Origin: Burkholderia sp. Ax-1724 | GTDB lineage: Bacteria; Pseudomonadota; Gammaproteobacteria; Burkholderiales; Burkholderiaceae | Reading direction: 5' to 3' | Assembly (NCBI RefSeq): GCF_011752995.1 | Contig: NZ_VWWL01000003.1 | Location: 186,001-250,000, forward strand | DNA: 64,000 bases | Shown: positions 50,267 through 59,578 of the stretch, piece by piece | How the letters are laid out: the number at the start of each line of letters is the position of its first letter | How positions within the stretch are numbered: the first letter of the stretch is position 1 | The notes under the pieces: model-generated | Told to the model about the DNA's origin: nothing | What the model saw: only the letters and a program-made list of their open reading frames with translations | Database searches by the model: none | Translations under genes and position numbers: made by a program

Positions 50267-51451
50267 TCAGAGACGCTCGAAGATCGCCGCGATCCCCTGC
50301 CCGCCGCCGATGCACATCGTGACGAGCGCATAGCGCCCGCCGATACGCTGCAACTCATACAACGCCTTGACGGTAATCAACGCGCCGGTCGCGCCGATCG
50401 GATGGCCGAGCGAAATGCCCGAGCCGTTCGGATTGACCCTGGCCGGATCGAGTCCGAGTTCCTTGCTGACCGCGCAGGCCTGCGCGGCGAACGCCTCGTT
50501 GGCCTCGATCACGTCGAGATCGGCGACGGTAAGGCCCGCGCGTTCGAGCGCCTTGCGGCTCGCCGGCACCGGCCCGATGCCCATATACGCCGGATCGACG
50601 CCCGCATGCGCATACGACACCAGCCGCGCCAGCGGCTTCACGCCGCGCTTCTCGGCGATGCCACGCTCCATCAGCACGACGGCGGCCGCCGCGTCGTTGA
50701 TGCCCGACGCGTTGCCGGCCGTCACCGTGCCGTTTTCCTTTGCGAACACCGGCTTCAGCTTCGCGAAGTCTTCCGCCGATGCGTTCATCCGCGTGTGCTC
50801 GTCGGTGTCGAACACGACGTCGCCCTTCCTCGAGGGAATCGTGATCGGCAGGATCTGTTCCCTGAAGTAGCCGTTCGTGATCGCGTGCGCCGCGCGGCGG
50901 TGCGATTCGAGCGCAAGCGCGTCCTGCGCGTCGCGCGAGATGTCATACTGGCGCGCGACGTTCTCGGCCGTCACGCCCATATGGATCGACTGGAACGGAT
51001 CGTTGAGCGCGCCGACCATCATGTCGACGAGGCGCGCGTCGCCCATGCGCTGCCCGAAGCGCGCGGCCGGCATCGAGTACGGCGCGCGGCTCATGTTCTC
51101 CGCGCCGCCGCCGATCGCGATGTCGGCGTCGCCGAGCAGCACGCTTTGCGCGGCCGAGACGATCGCCTGCAGGCCCGAGCCGCACAGGCGGTTCACGGTC
51201 AGCGCGGGCGTATGCTGCGCGACGCCGCCGTTGAGCGCCGCGACGCGCGCGAGATACATGTCCTTCGCCTCGGTGTGCACGACATTGCCGAACACGACGT
51301 GCCCCACTTCGTCGCCCGACACGCTCGCACGTTCAAGCACCTCTCGCACGACGCGCGCGCCGAGATCGGTCGGCGCAAAGTCCTTGAGGCTGCCGCCGAA
51401 CGCGCCGATTGCCGTGCGCACGCCGCTTACCACCACTACGTCCCGTTGCAT
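50267..51451 (-). CDS. bktB: Beta-ketothiolase BktB
   Basis: 394 residues. Thiolase with acyl-Cys90 in TVNRLCGSGLQAIV, His in SLGHPIGATGA and second Cys in TMCIGGGQG. The start VVVVSGVRTAIGAFGGSLKD and RVVREVLERASV look like BktB rather than PhaA. Broad chain-length condensation of acyl-CoA, supplying C5 units for mixed PHA. Separate from the pha cluster 5 kb away. Confidence 0.88.
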   Translation of the reverse strand: MQRDVVVVSGVRTAIGAFGGSLKDFAPTDLGARVVREVLERASVSGDEVGHVVFGNVVHTEAKDMYLARVAALNGGVAQHTPALTVNRLCGSGLQAIVSAAQSVLLGDADIAIGGGAENMSRAPYSMPAARFGQRMGDARLVDMMVGALNDPFQSIHMGVTAENVARQYDISRDAQDALALESHRRAAHAITNGYFREQILPITIPSRKGDVVFDTDEHTRMNASAEDFAKLKPVFAKENGTVTAGNASGINDAAAAVVLMERGIAEKRGVKPLARLVSYAHAGVDPAYMGIGPVPASRKALERAGLTVADLDVIEANEAFAAQACAVSKELGLDPARVNPNGSGISLGHPIGATGALITVKALYELQRIGGRYALVTMCIGGGQGIAAIFERL

Positions 51452-51593
51452 CGCTCGCTCCTGTTCCGGTCTCTTCGAATGATTCTGCTGCCTCGCTTGT
51501 CGCCTCGCTTACTGCCTCGCTTGCGGCATCAGGTACCGCCTGCCGCGCGACGCCGCACATGGCGCTCGCGGCCCCCCCGCGGCTTCGTGATGC

Positions 51594-52535
51594 TCAACCC
51601 GCCAGCAGCTTCTCCACCGCCTCACGCGACGGAATCGGCGCGACCGCGCCATAACCTTGCGTCGACAACGCCGCGGCGACGTTCGCATAACGCGCGGCGG
51701 CAAACGCATCGTCGCCGGCGACGATGCGCGCGATGAACGCGCCGCCGAAGCAGTCGCCCGCGCCGGTCGCATCGACCGCATTGACGACGTGCCCCGGCAC
51801 GACGCGCCGCTCGTTCGGCGTCGCGATATACGAGCCGTCCTTGCCGAGCTTCAGCGCAACGACGCTTGGCCCGTGCGACAGCAGGAAATCGACGATCTCG
51901 TCGCGGCCCGTCAGGCCCGTGAGTTCGGTCACGTCGTCCCAGCTCGGCAGGCAGATGTCGGTCTGACGGATCGCCTCGAGCATCACCGCGCGCGCCCGCG
52001 CGAGCGGCCACAGCTTCAGGCGCAGATTCGTGTCGAAGCTCACGCGCGCACCGTTCGCGCGCGCATATGCGATCGCCTCGAGCGCGGCATCGCAGGCGCT
52101 CACGCTGATCGCGAGACTGATGCCGGACAGATGCACGACCTTGGCCGCCGCAAGCGCCTCGCGCGGCAGATCGGCCGGCGCATAGCGGCTCGCCGCCGAG
52201 CCCGCGCGCAGATAGTCGAACGCGTGGCCGTTCGGACCGTGGGACACGAAATAGACGCCGGTCGGCGCCAGCGGATCGACGCGCACGAACGCGGTGTCGA
52301 CCTGCTCGCGCTGCCACAGATCGACGAGCAGGCGCCCGAAGTGATCGGCACCGACCGCCGACACGAAGCCGGTCTTCGCGCCCTGGCGCGACGCCGCGAT
52401 GCAGAAGTTCGAGGTGTCGCCGCCGAAGCCTTGCAGATAGTTCGGCTGATCCTTCGCCGACTGGTTGAATTCGATCATCGCCTCGCCGAGCGCGAGGATC
52501 TCCGGTGTCCGATTTGCCACCATGTTTGCCGTCAT
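51594..52535 (-). CDS. kdgK: 2-dehydro-3-deoxygluconokinase (PfkB family)
   Basis: 313 residues. PfkB signatures: GEAMIEFNQ, GGDTSNFCIAASRQGAKTGF (substrate site), VSFDTNLRLKLWP, and the C-terminal DATGAGDCFGGAFIAR with the catalytic Asp. Phosphorylates KDG in the Entner-Doudoroff/uronate route. Lies four bases from rimO in the same direction, so it is likely in one transcript although the functions are unrelated. Confidence 0.85.
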   Translation of the reverse strand: MTANMVANRTPEILALGEAMIEFNQSAKDQPNYLQGFGGDTSNFCIAASRQGAKTGFVSAVGADHFGRLLVDLWQREQVDTAFVRVDPLAPTGVYFVSHGPNGHAFDYLRAGSAASRYAPADLPREALAAAKVVHLSGISLAISVSACDAALEAIAYARANGARVSFDTNLRLKLWPLARARAVMLEAIRQTDICLPSWDDVTELTGLTGRDEIVDFLLSHGPSVVALKLGKDGSYIATPNERRVVPGHVVNAVDATGAGDCFGGAFIARIVAGDDAFAAARYANVAAALSTQGYGAVAPIPSREAVEKLLAG

Positions 52536-52538
52536 CGC

Positions 52539-53924
52539 TCAGACCTCGCCCCACAGATCGTGACCGTCGGCGCCGGTGATCTTCACCGAGACGAAATCGC
52601 CGACCTTGTAGCGCTTCGACGCCTTGGTGGTCGGCGCGATATAGACGACGCCGTCGATTTCCGGCGCATCCGCCGCGGTACGGCCGATGCCGCCGTCGGC
52701 GTTGATTTCGTCGACGAGCACCTTCAGCGTCTTGCCGACCTTCTTCGCGATGCGTTTGGCCGACACCTGCTCGGCCACTTCCATGAAGCGCGCGCGGCGC
52801 TCCTCGCGCACTTCGTCGGGCAGTGCGCCGTCGAGTTCGTTGGCGCTCGCGCCTTCGACCGGCGAGTAGGCAAAGCAGCCCACACGGTCGAGTTCCGCCT
52901 CGCGGATGAAATCGAGCAGCGTCTCGAACTGCGCCTCGGTCTCGCCGGGGAAGCCCGCGATAAACGTGCTGCGGATCGTCAGGTCCGGGCAGATTTCGCG
53001 CCATGCCTTAACGCGCTCCATGACCTTCTCGGCATTGGCCGGACGCTTCATGCGCTTCAACACTTCGGGATGCGCGTGCTGGAACGGCACGTCGAGATAC
53101 GGCAGCACGTGGCCCTTGTACGGACCTTCGGCCATCATCGGAATCACTTCGTCGACGCTCGGGTACGGATACACGTAATGCAGACGCACCCACGCGCCGT
53201 ATTGCGCGGCGAGTTCGCCGAGCGCGCCGACGAGGTCGGTCATGCGCGTCTTGATCGGCTTGCCGTTCCAGAAGCCGGTGCGATATTTGACGTCGACGCC
53301 ATAGGCGCTCGTGTCCTGCGAAATGACGAGCAGTTCCTTGACGCCGGACTTGAACAGGTTTTCCGCTTCGAGCATGACCTCGGCGACCGGGCGCGACACG
53401 AGATCGCCGCGCATCGACGGGATGATGCAGAACGTGCAGCGGTGGTTGCAGCCCTCGGAAATCTTCAGGTAGGCGTAGTGGCGCGGCGTGAGCTTGACGC
53501 CCGCGGCCGGCACGAGATCGACGAACGGATCGTGCGGCTTCGGCAGATGGTTATGGACCGCCTGCATCACTTCGCCGACCGCGTGCGGACCGGTCACGGC
53601 CAGCACCTTCGGATGCACTTCCTCGATCAGCCCCGAGCCGCTCGCGCTCTTTTTCGCGCCGAGGCAGCCGGTCACGATGACCTTGCCGTTTTCGCTAAGC
53701 GCTTCGCCGATCGCGTCGAGGCTTTCCTGCACGGCTTCGTCGATAAAGCCGCAGGTGTTGACGACCACGAGATCCGCGCCGTCGTAGGTGCCGGAGATTT
53801 CATAACCTTCGGCACGCAGCTGGGTGATGATCTGCTCGGAATCGACGAGGGCTTTGGGGCACCCGAGGGATACGAAGCCCACGCGAGGCGGCTCGGACGG
53901 GTTGACGCTGTGCAGCTTGGACAT
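52539..53924 (-). CDS. rimO: Ribosomal protein S12 methylthiotransferase
   Basis: 461 residues. MTTase N-terminal domain ([41 protein letters not shown]), radical SAM cluster motif [15 protein letters not shown], and a C-terminal TRAM domain ([18 protein letters not shown]). It adds a methylthio group to Asp of S12. ATG 53924 matches the family start; a longer frame upstream is not homologous. Confidence 0.96.
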   Translation of the reverse strand: MSKLHSVNPSEPPRVGFVSLGCPKALVDSEQIITQLRAEGYEISGTYDGADLVVVNTCGFIDEAVQESLDAIGEALSENGKVIVTGCLGAKKSASGSGLIEEVHPKVLAVTGPHAVGEVMQAVHNHLPKPHDPFVDLVPAAGVKLTPRHYAYLKISEGCNHRCTFCIIPSMRGDLVSRPVAEVMLEAENLFKSGVKELLVISQDTSAYGVDVKYRTGFWNGKPIKTRMTDLVGALGELAAQYGAWVRLHYVYPYPSVDEVIPMMAEGPYKGHVLPYLDVPFQHAHPEVLKRMKRPANAEKVMERVKAWREICPDLTIRSTFIAGFPGETEAQFETLLDFIREAELDRVGCFAYSPVEGASANELDGALPDEVREERRARFMEVAEQVSAKRIAKKVGKTLKVLVDEINADGGIGRTAADAPEIDGVVYIAPTTKASKRYKVGDFVSVKITGADGHDLWGEV

Positions 53925-54346
53925 GTGAGGGGAATCTTGGAATGGCAGCAAAGACGAGAGTTTACAGCTATTTGTGGTTCCCCGATCCAAAAACAGGTGG
54001 CTGACAACAGGCAGCCGCGCCGCTCGAACCTGCGGCGCGTGACACGGCGAAGCACGGCTGCGTACGGGCCGATTCGTCCGCGATCGATCTTCGGTGGTTT
54101 CTGCCGGCTTTCGTTGACGGTTGTCCACGATGTTGCGAGATGCTCTCACTCGCGGCATGGTGTGTTCCTGCGGCTGCCGGCGGGTATTGCGGCGTGCGCA
54201 GTGGTTTCAGGGATTCATTCTTTTGTCATACGTGATTCGACGCCATGATAGGTTTGCCCGCTGATCTGACGCGGACATGGAAGGCGGATGGCGATCGAAT
54301 TCAAGGTTGGAACTCATCGGAGCTGCACGCTAAAAGGAATGTAGCG
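53925..54346. other. Divergent intergenic region, no gene seen
   Basis: 422 bases between rimO and a short rightward gene. The open frame from 54245 covers its right end but lacks a ribosome site there. Sequence is less GC-rich than the surrounding genes. Confidence 0.4.
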
Positions 54347-54631
54347 ATGTCGATAAAAAAGCAGATGCCGCCCCGTGGTGTGGTCATTACTTATGATGAA
54401 GCGAATAAATCAATCTGCATCTCGACGGTCCCCAAGGATGCTGCGATCAAGCTGACAAACCGGGAGCTCGTTGTGCCGATGTCGATTACCGATCAAGGCA
54501 ATCAACTGGATGACGAATTCGCGCGCACGCTCGGCCTTGCAAGTCTCCTGCTACTCGCGCTGGGGCAACCGTCTTTATCGCCGCTTACTACTGCCACGCA
54601 AAACACACAACCGCCCCCCACCGACAATTAA
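54347..54631 (+). CDS. Short hypothetical protein
   Basis: 94 residues from ATG 54347 (AAGGA 9 bases upstream); ATG 54245 would extend it. MSIKKQMPPRGVVITYDEAN then KSICISTVPKDAAIKLTNRE suggests a small beta-rich domain; the end is hydrophobic (LGLASLLLLALGQPSLSPLT) with a Pro/Thr tail. More AT-rich than its neighbours. No family recognised; it could be a recently acquired or remnant gene. Confidence 0.45.
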   Translation: MSIKKQMPPRGVVITYDEANKSICISTVPKDAAIKLTNRELVVPMSITDQGNQLDDEFARTLGLASLLLLALGQPSLSPLTTATQNTQPPPTDN

Positions 54632-54929
54632 CCGGCTTAAAGATCGTGAGGTACTCCGTCGTCGTCCCGATGCTGCGCTGCGCGAAAGATCGAGCGTACT
54701 TCGGCGCGCTGCGTCCAGGCAGTTCGCAACGAATGCAAGGCGTGATCGATGACGCACCGGCACGCACAGTCGGGATGCGAATCCCACCGGCAAAGCCAGG
54801 CACACACGTATCCACCCACCCATAAAGACACGTACAAGCTCGCCGGCCCGACAATCATCGAGATCCCGAAACGCAGCCACTAAAGTGTGATGGCAGTCGC
54901 GCCCAGACCAGTCGGCAGTCAACTCCCCG
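54632..54929. other. Intergenic region, no gene seen
   Basis: 298 bases between convergent genes. Overlapping minus-strand frames here lack ribosome sites and recognisable content. Confidence 0.4.
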
Positions 54930-55931
54930 TCACACGCAACCATCAACCGTTTCGTATCCGGACGCCATCACCGCGCCCTCACACGCCAACGCCTGCCCGA
55001 TCACCGCAAAAATCTCGCGGGAATCCTGCATGCGCCGGATCGTCTCGTGCAATTCGGCGGCTTGCGGCCAGGTGCGCCGCAGATAGCTGAGCCATTGCTT
55101 GACGCGGCCATGCTCGTGGCGCAACGTGCCGCGCGCCTGCAGCCTCGTCAGATAGCCGGCAATGGAGCGCAGCACGTCGCACCACTCGCCAGCCGACGGG
55201 GACGGGTCCATCAATCCGCGAATCCGTCGCGCGAGGAACGGGTCCGATACGGCGCCGCGTCCGATCATCACGTCCGCACAACCGCTCACGGCACGGCAGC
55301 GCGCCCAGTCCGCGACGCTCCAGACGTCGCCGTTCGCGATGACGGGCACGTCGACGGCATCATCGATACGCGCGATCCACTCCCAGTGCGCGGGCGGCCG
55401 GTAGCCGTCGTCGCGCGTGCGCGCATGTACGACCAGCGACGCCGCGCCGCCTTCCGCGAGCGCCTGCGCGCAATCGATCGCCCGCGACGTATCGGAAACG
55501 CCAAGGCGCATTTTCGCGGTCACCACGATCCCGGCCGGCACCGCCGCGCGCACCGCCGACACGATCTCGTTCAATTGCGTCGGGTCCGCGAGCAGCATCG
55601 CGCCGCCGCCATGCCGATTGACGACCTTGGCGGGACAGCCGAAGTTCAGATCGATGCCATAGGGCGACAACGTGGCCGCGTGCGCGGCATTGCGCGCCAT
55701 CCATTCCGGATCGCTGCCGAGCAACTGGATCACCATCGGCGTGCCGCTCGCGGTCACGCTCGCATGCAGGATTTCGGGCGCCTCGCGCTCGTAGATGCGC
55801 GTGGGCAACAACGTGCCCGTCACGCGGATAAATTCGGACACGCAGCCGTCGAATCCGCCGGTGCCGGTCAGCACGTCGCGCAGCACGTAGTCCGCCAGCC
55901 CTTCCATCGGTGCAAGAAACAGCCGGCTCAT
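54930..55931 (-). CDS. dusC: tRNA-dihydrouridine(16) synthase DusC-like
   Basis: 333 residues. FMN TIM barrel: LFLAPMEGLADYVLRDVLT, VIQLLGSDPEWMARNAA, DLNFGCPAKVVNRHGGGAML (catalytic Cys), KMRLGVSD, VHARTRDDGYRPPAHWEWIA, VIANGDVWSV and IGRGAVSDPFLARRI. RDDGYRPPAHWEWI is the DusC-type signature, so U16 of tRNA is the likely target. ATG 55931 starts the conserved domain. Confidence 0.93.
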   Translation of the reverse strand: MSRLFLAPMEGLADYVLRDVLTGTGGFDGCVSEFIRVTGTLLPTRIYEREAPEILHASVTASGTPMVIQLLGSDPEWMARNAAHAATLSPYGIDLNFGCPAKVVNRHGGGAMLLADPTQLNEIVSAVRAAVPAGIVVTAKMRLGVSDTSRAIDCAQALAEGGAASLVVHARTRDDGYRPPAHWEWIARIDDAVDVPVIANGDVWSVADWARCRAVSGCADVMIGRGAVSDPFLARRIRGLMDPSPSAGEWCDVLRSIAGYLTRLQARGTLRHEHGRVKQWLSYLRRTWPQAAELHETIRRMQDSREIFAVIGQALACEGAVMASGYETVDGCV

Positions 55932-56593
55932 CGCAGCGCCTCGATGAAATGCCGGACAACGGCGGCTAAAGCGAAGCGATGCAGCCTGGGCACAGGCATC
56001 GAGGCAATGAGGGAAACGATCTGAAACACGGGGCGGGTCCGGCAAAAAGCGATGGCAACGGTGAGGACGTCGGTCGCGCCGGAGAATGACTCATCAAACC
56101 AGAAGGAATGGCGCGAAACTCAAGACGCGAGCGAACCGGGCGACGGGAACAGCGGAACGTCGAACCGCGGGCGACGATGCACAAACAGGGCACACGAACG
56201 ACCGCACAAGCAGCATGCAAGCATGCGCACGGCATGCCCGGCTCCGCCGGCGGAAATAATCCAGGTGATTAATCCGCGTGATTCCGCGTGCACGCGAACC
56301 CGCTATTGTACCGTGCTGCCCACCGCGCACTTCCACGCAACGGGTAAGGCCCGCAAGGACGCCGACGTCGGGGCTGGCCGATCCGGCACCAGGCCCATCC
56401 CGCTTATCCGGAACGCCGTCCGCCGACACGCACGGCGCCGCGCAACCGGCCCACCGCCAGCACCCGCCGATACGCTCAATACCCGCGAGGCACCCCACGC
56501 AAGCAGACCTGCCTGCCATCCCACGGCGGCTCCCCGAGCCCCGGCAATGGCGCAGCGTCGCTTACGCCGCGAGTCGCCATTACTTCGTCGCTA
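55932..56593. other. Long intergenic region, no gene supported
   Basis: 662 bases between dusC and phaR, both leftward. Contains a local direct repeat with CCGCGTGATT near 56272-56290. A minus-strand frame of 141 codons (56094-56519) has odd composition and no clear ribosome site. No clear terminator for phaR was seen. Confidence 0.4.
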
Positions 56594-57202
56594 TTACTTC
56601 TTCTCCGGTTCCGGATTGTCCTGCGACGCAGCAGGCGCATTGCTCGCGTTGACCCCGCTACCGGGCGTGAACGGGAAGGTAGCGAACATCGTTTTTGCCT
56701 GGTTTTGCATCTGCTCCTGCATCTGCACGAACATGTTCTTCGATTGCTCGATATAGCTGGTCATCATGCCCTGCATCATCGGTGCCTGCATGTTCATGAA
56801 CTGCGACCAGACTTCGGGGTTCATCGCCTTGCCTTCATAGAGATTCTTCGACTGGTCGGCGAGCTTCGCCTGAATGTCGATGAAGGCCTGGATGTTCTTT
56901 TCCAGGTACGTGCCCATCATGCCCTGCATCGCATGACCATAGAAACGGATGATCTGCGAGAGCATCGACGACGAGAACATCGGCAAGCCGCCGCTCTCCT
57001 CTTCGAGAATGATCTGCAACAGGATGGCTCGCGTCAGGTCCTCGTTGCTTTTGGCATCGATAACCTTGAAATCCTCCTGATCGAGCACGAGCTGTTTCAC
57101 ATCGGTCAGCGTGATGTAGGTACTCGTCTCGGTATCGTAAAGCCGACGATTCGGATATTTCTTTATCAGTCGTTCGGCCGTTTTCTTTGTAGTAGTAGTC
57201 AT
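56594..57202 (-). CDS. phaR: Polyhydroxyalkanoate synthesis repressor PhaR
   Basis: 202 residues. The N-terminal DNA-binding domain has IKKYPNRRLYDTETSTYITL and DVKQLVLDQEDFKVIDAKSN; the PHB-accumulation-regulator part has LEEESGGLPMFSSSMLSQII, RFYGHAMQGMMGTYLEKNIQ; then a Met/Gln-rich amphipathic helix (MFVQMQEQMQNQAKTMF) likely touching granules. It represses phasin and its own gene and is released by binding PHB. Last gene of the pha cluster. Confidence 0.95.
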   Translation of the reverse strand: MTTTTKKTAERLIKKYPNRRLYDTETSTYITLTDVKQLVLDQEDFKVIDAKSNEDLTRAILLQIILEEESGGLPMFSSSMLSQIIRFYGHAMQGMMGTYLEKNIQAFIDIQAKLADQSKNLYEGKAMNPEVWSQFMNMQAPMMQGMMTSYIEQSKNMFVQMQEQMQNQAKTMFATFPFTPGSGVNASNAPAASQDNPEPEKK

Positions 57203-57237
57203 GTAGCGCCTTTTAAGCTCGAGTTAAACGCGGAAAC

Positions 57238-57281
57238 GGCGTTCCACCTGTGCAATCGGATCATTGCACAGGTGGAACGCC
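57238..57281 (-). promoter_or_regulatory. 19-bp perfect stem-loop in the phaB-phaR gap
   Basis: Arms 57238-57256 and 57263-57281 (GGCGTTCCACCTGTGCAAT and complement) with a 6-base loop. No T run follows on the minus strand, so it is not a classic terminator. It sits 35 bases upstream of phaR. Confidence 0.75.
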
Positions 57282-57294
57282 GGCGGAACCCTCT

Positions 57295-57336
57295 GAGCCG
57301 AAGCGCGCCGCCTTGTGAGCGGCGCGCCGGGGGCTC
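57295..57336 (-). promoter_or_regulatory. Second stem-loop at the end of phaB
   Basis: Inner stem GCGCGCCGC (57303-57311)/GCGGCGCGC (57319-57327) with a 7-base loop, extended by TGAGCC (57295-57300)/GGCTCA (57332-57337), which includes the phaB stop codon. Together with the adjacent hairpin it fills most of the phaB-phaR gap. Confidence 0.7.
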
Positions 57337-58075
57337 AACCCATATGCAAGCCGCCGTTGAGCGAAAAATCGGCGCCCGTGGAGAAACCCGACTCTTCCGA
57401 CGCGAGCCACGCCACGATCGAGCCGATTTCGTCCGGCTGGCCGAGACGGCGCACCGGGATCGTCGCCACGATCTTTTCCAGCACGTCGGGGCGGATCGCC
57501 TTGACCATGTCGGTGCCGATATAGCCCGGCGACACGGTGTTGACCGTCACGCCCTTGGTCGCCACTTCCTGCGCGAGCGACATCGTGAAGCCGTGAATAC
57601 CGGCCTTCGCCGTCGAATAATTGGTCTGGCCGAACTGGCCCTTCTGGCCGTTCACCGACGAAATGTTGATCACGCGGCCAAAGCCACGCTCGACCATGCC
57701 GTCGATCACCTGCTTGGTGACGTTGAAAAGGCTCGTCAGGTTGGTGTCGATCACCGCCGTCCAGTCTTCGTGCGTCATCTTGCGGAACACGACGTCGCGC
57801 GTGATACCGGCATTGTTGACCAGCACGTCGATCTCGCCGACCTCGGCCTTGACCTTGTCGAACGCGGCCTTGGTCGATTCCCAGTCGCCGACGTTGCCTT
57901 CGGAGGCGACGAAATCGAAACCGAGCGCCTTCTGCTCATCGAGCCACTTCGCGCGGCGCGGCGAATTCGGGCCGCAGCCCGCGATCACCTTGAAACCTTC
58001 CTTGTGCAGACGCTGGCAGATGCTCGTGCCAATGCCGCCCATGCCGCCCGTTACATACGCAATTCGCTGTGTCAT
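57335..58075 (-). CDS. phaB: Acetoacetyl-CoA reductase
   Basis: 246 residues, short-chain dehydrogenase. Cofactor loop VTGGMGGIGTSICQRL, NNAGITRD, catalytic Ser-Tyr-Lys in INISSVNGQKGQFGQTNYST plus AKAG, and substrate part SPGYIGTDM. NADPH-dependent reduction of acetoacetyl-CoA to (R)-3-hydroxybutyryl-CoA. ATG 58075 begins the conserved sequence. Located between phaA and phaR. Confidence 0.96.
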   Translation of the reverse strand: MTQRIAYVTGGMGGIGTSICQRLHKEGFKVIAGCGPNSPRRAKWLDEQKALGFDFVASEGNVGDWESTKAAFDKVKAEVGEIDVLVNNAGITRDVVFRKMTHEDWTAVIDTNLTSLFNVTKQVIDGMVERGFGRVINISSVNGQKGQFGQTNYSTAKAGIHGFTMSLAQEVATKGVTVNTVSPGYIGTDMVKAIRPDVLEKIVATIPVRRLGQPDEIGSIVAWLASEESGFSTGADFSLNGGLHMG

Positions 58076-58243
58076 AAACCCTACTCCGTTATCGTTTTCG
58101 AGGTGCCGACCGGCAACCTCCTGTCTCGCCTGATGCTGGTTCTCCGCTGCGGCCGGGCGACCAGCCGGCAACGCGCACTACCGGCGCGAGCCACGTTCCG
58201 GGGTACACCGCGCAGGACCGGCGCGGCGCACCCCAGCCATACC

Positions 58244-59425
58244 TTACATGCGCTCGACAGCCAGCGCGACACCCATACCGCCGCCGATGCACAGCGACGC
58301 CAAACCCTTCTTCGCATCGCGCTTCTGCATTTCGTGCAGCAGCGTGACGAGAATCCGGCAGCCGGACGCGCCGATCGGATGGCCGATCGCGATTGCCCCG
58401 CCGTTCACGTTGATCTTCGAGGTGTCCCAGCCCATCTGCTTGTGCACCGCGAGCGCCTGCGCGGCGAACGCTTCGTTGATTTCCATCAGGTCCAGATCGG
58501 CCGGCGTCCAGCCCGCGCGCTCGAGACAACGGCGCGATGCCGGCACCGGGCCCATGCCCATCACCTTCGGATCGATACCGGCGTTCGCATACGCCTTGAT
58601 GCGCGCGAGCGGCGTGAGACCGAGCGCTTCGGCCTTCTTCAGCGACATCACGAGCACCGCGGCCGCGCCGTCGTTCAGACCCGACGCGTTCGCCGCCGTG
58701 ACCGTGCCTTCCTTCGAGAAGGCCGGCTTCAGACCCGCGAGCGATTCGGCCGTCACGCCGTGGCGCACGAATTCGTCGGTGGCGAAGCGCAGCGGCTCGC
58801 CCTTGCGCTGCGGAATCTCGACCGGCACGATTTCATCGTTGAAGCGCCCGGCCTTCTGCGCGGCTTCCGCCTTGTTCTGCGACAGCGCCGCGAACGCGTC
58901 CTGCTCTTCGCGCGTGATGCCGTATTCCTTCGCGACGTTTTCCGCCGTCACGCCCATGTGGTACTGGTTGTAGACGTCCCACAGGCCGTCGACGATCATC
59001 GAGTCGATCAGCTTCGCATCGCCCATGCGGAAGCCGTCGCGCGAACCCGGCAGCACGTGCGGCGCGGCGCTCATGTTCTCCTGGCCGCCCGCGACCACGA
59101 TGTCCGCGTCGCCCGCGATGATCGCGTTGGCCGCCAGCATCACAGCCTTCAGGCCCGAGCCGCACACCTTGTTGATCGTCATGCCCGGCACCGACGACGG
59201 CAAGCCCGCCTTGATGACCGATTGACGCGCGGGGTTCTGGCCCGAGCCCGCCGTCAGCACCTGGCCGAGAATCACTTCGCTCACCTGGTCCGGCTTCACG
59301 CCAGCCCGTTCGAGGACGGCACGCACCGCCAACGCGCCGAGTTCAGGCGCGGCAACCTTGGCCAGCGACCCACCAAACTTGCCCACTGCAGTACGAGCGG
59401 CCGATACGATCACAACATCAGTCAT
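58244..59425 (-). CDS. phaA: Acetyl-CoA acetyltransferase
   Basis: 393 residues. Thiolase with acyl-Cys88 ([14 protein letters not shown]), [13 protein letters not shown] and [12 protein letters not shown] supplying the other active-site His and Cys. Condenses two acetyl-CoA to acetoacetyl-CoA for PHB. GGAGGA lies 7 to 8 bases before ATG 59425. 153 bases downstream of phaC. Confidence 0.95.
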   Translation of the reverse strand: MTDVVIVSAARTAVGKFGGSLAKVAAPELGALAVRAVLERAGVKPDQVSEVILGQVLTAGSGQNPARQSVIKAGLPSSVPGMTINKVCGSGLKAVMLAANAIIAGDADIVVAGGQENMSAAPHVLPGSRDGFRMGDAKLIDSMIVDGLWDVYNQYHMGVTAENVAKEYGITREEQDAFAALSQNKAEAAQKAGRFNDEIVPVEIPQRKGEPLRFATDEFVRHGVTAESLAGLKPAFSKEGTVTAANASGLNDGAAAVLVMSLKKAEALGLTPLARIKAYANAGIDPKVMGMGPVPASRRCLERAGWTPADLDLMEINEAFAAQALAVHKQMGWDTSKINVNGGAIAIGHPIGASGCRILVTLLHEMQKRDAKKGLASLCIGGGMGVALAVERM

Positions 59426-59578
59426 TTCCATATCCTCCGGGCACCTCGGCAAACTGCGCCGCAGCCCGTTACGTTAAAAAATTCCGTTGCTCTTACGCCT
59501 TAACCAGACGCTCATTGACCAGCCACACCCACACACCGCACGACCGCGCGCCGTGTTCGACATCACGGCGCGTCGGAC

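Noticed and set aside
51657..54248. 863-codon plus-strand frame opposite kdgK and rimO
   Set aside because: Shadow of two well-supported minus-strand genes.
56094..56519. 141-codon minus-strand frame downstream of phaR
   Set aside because: Composition is unlike a protein gene (Cys/Arg/Gly mix), no clear ribosome site and no domain.
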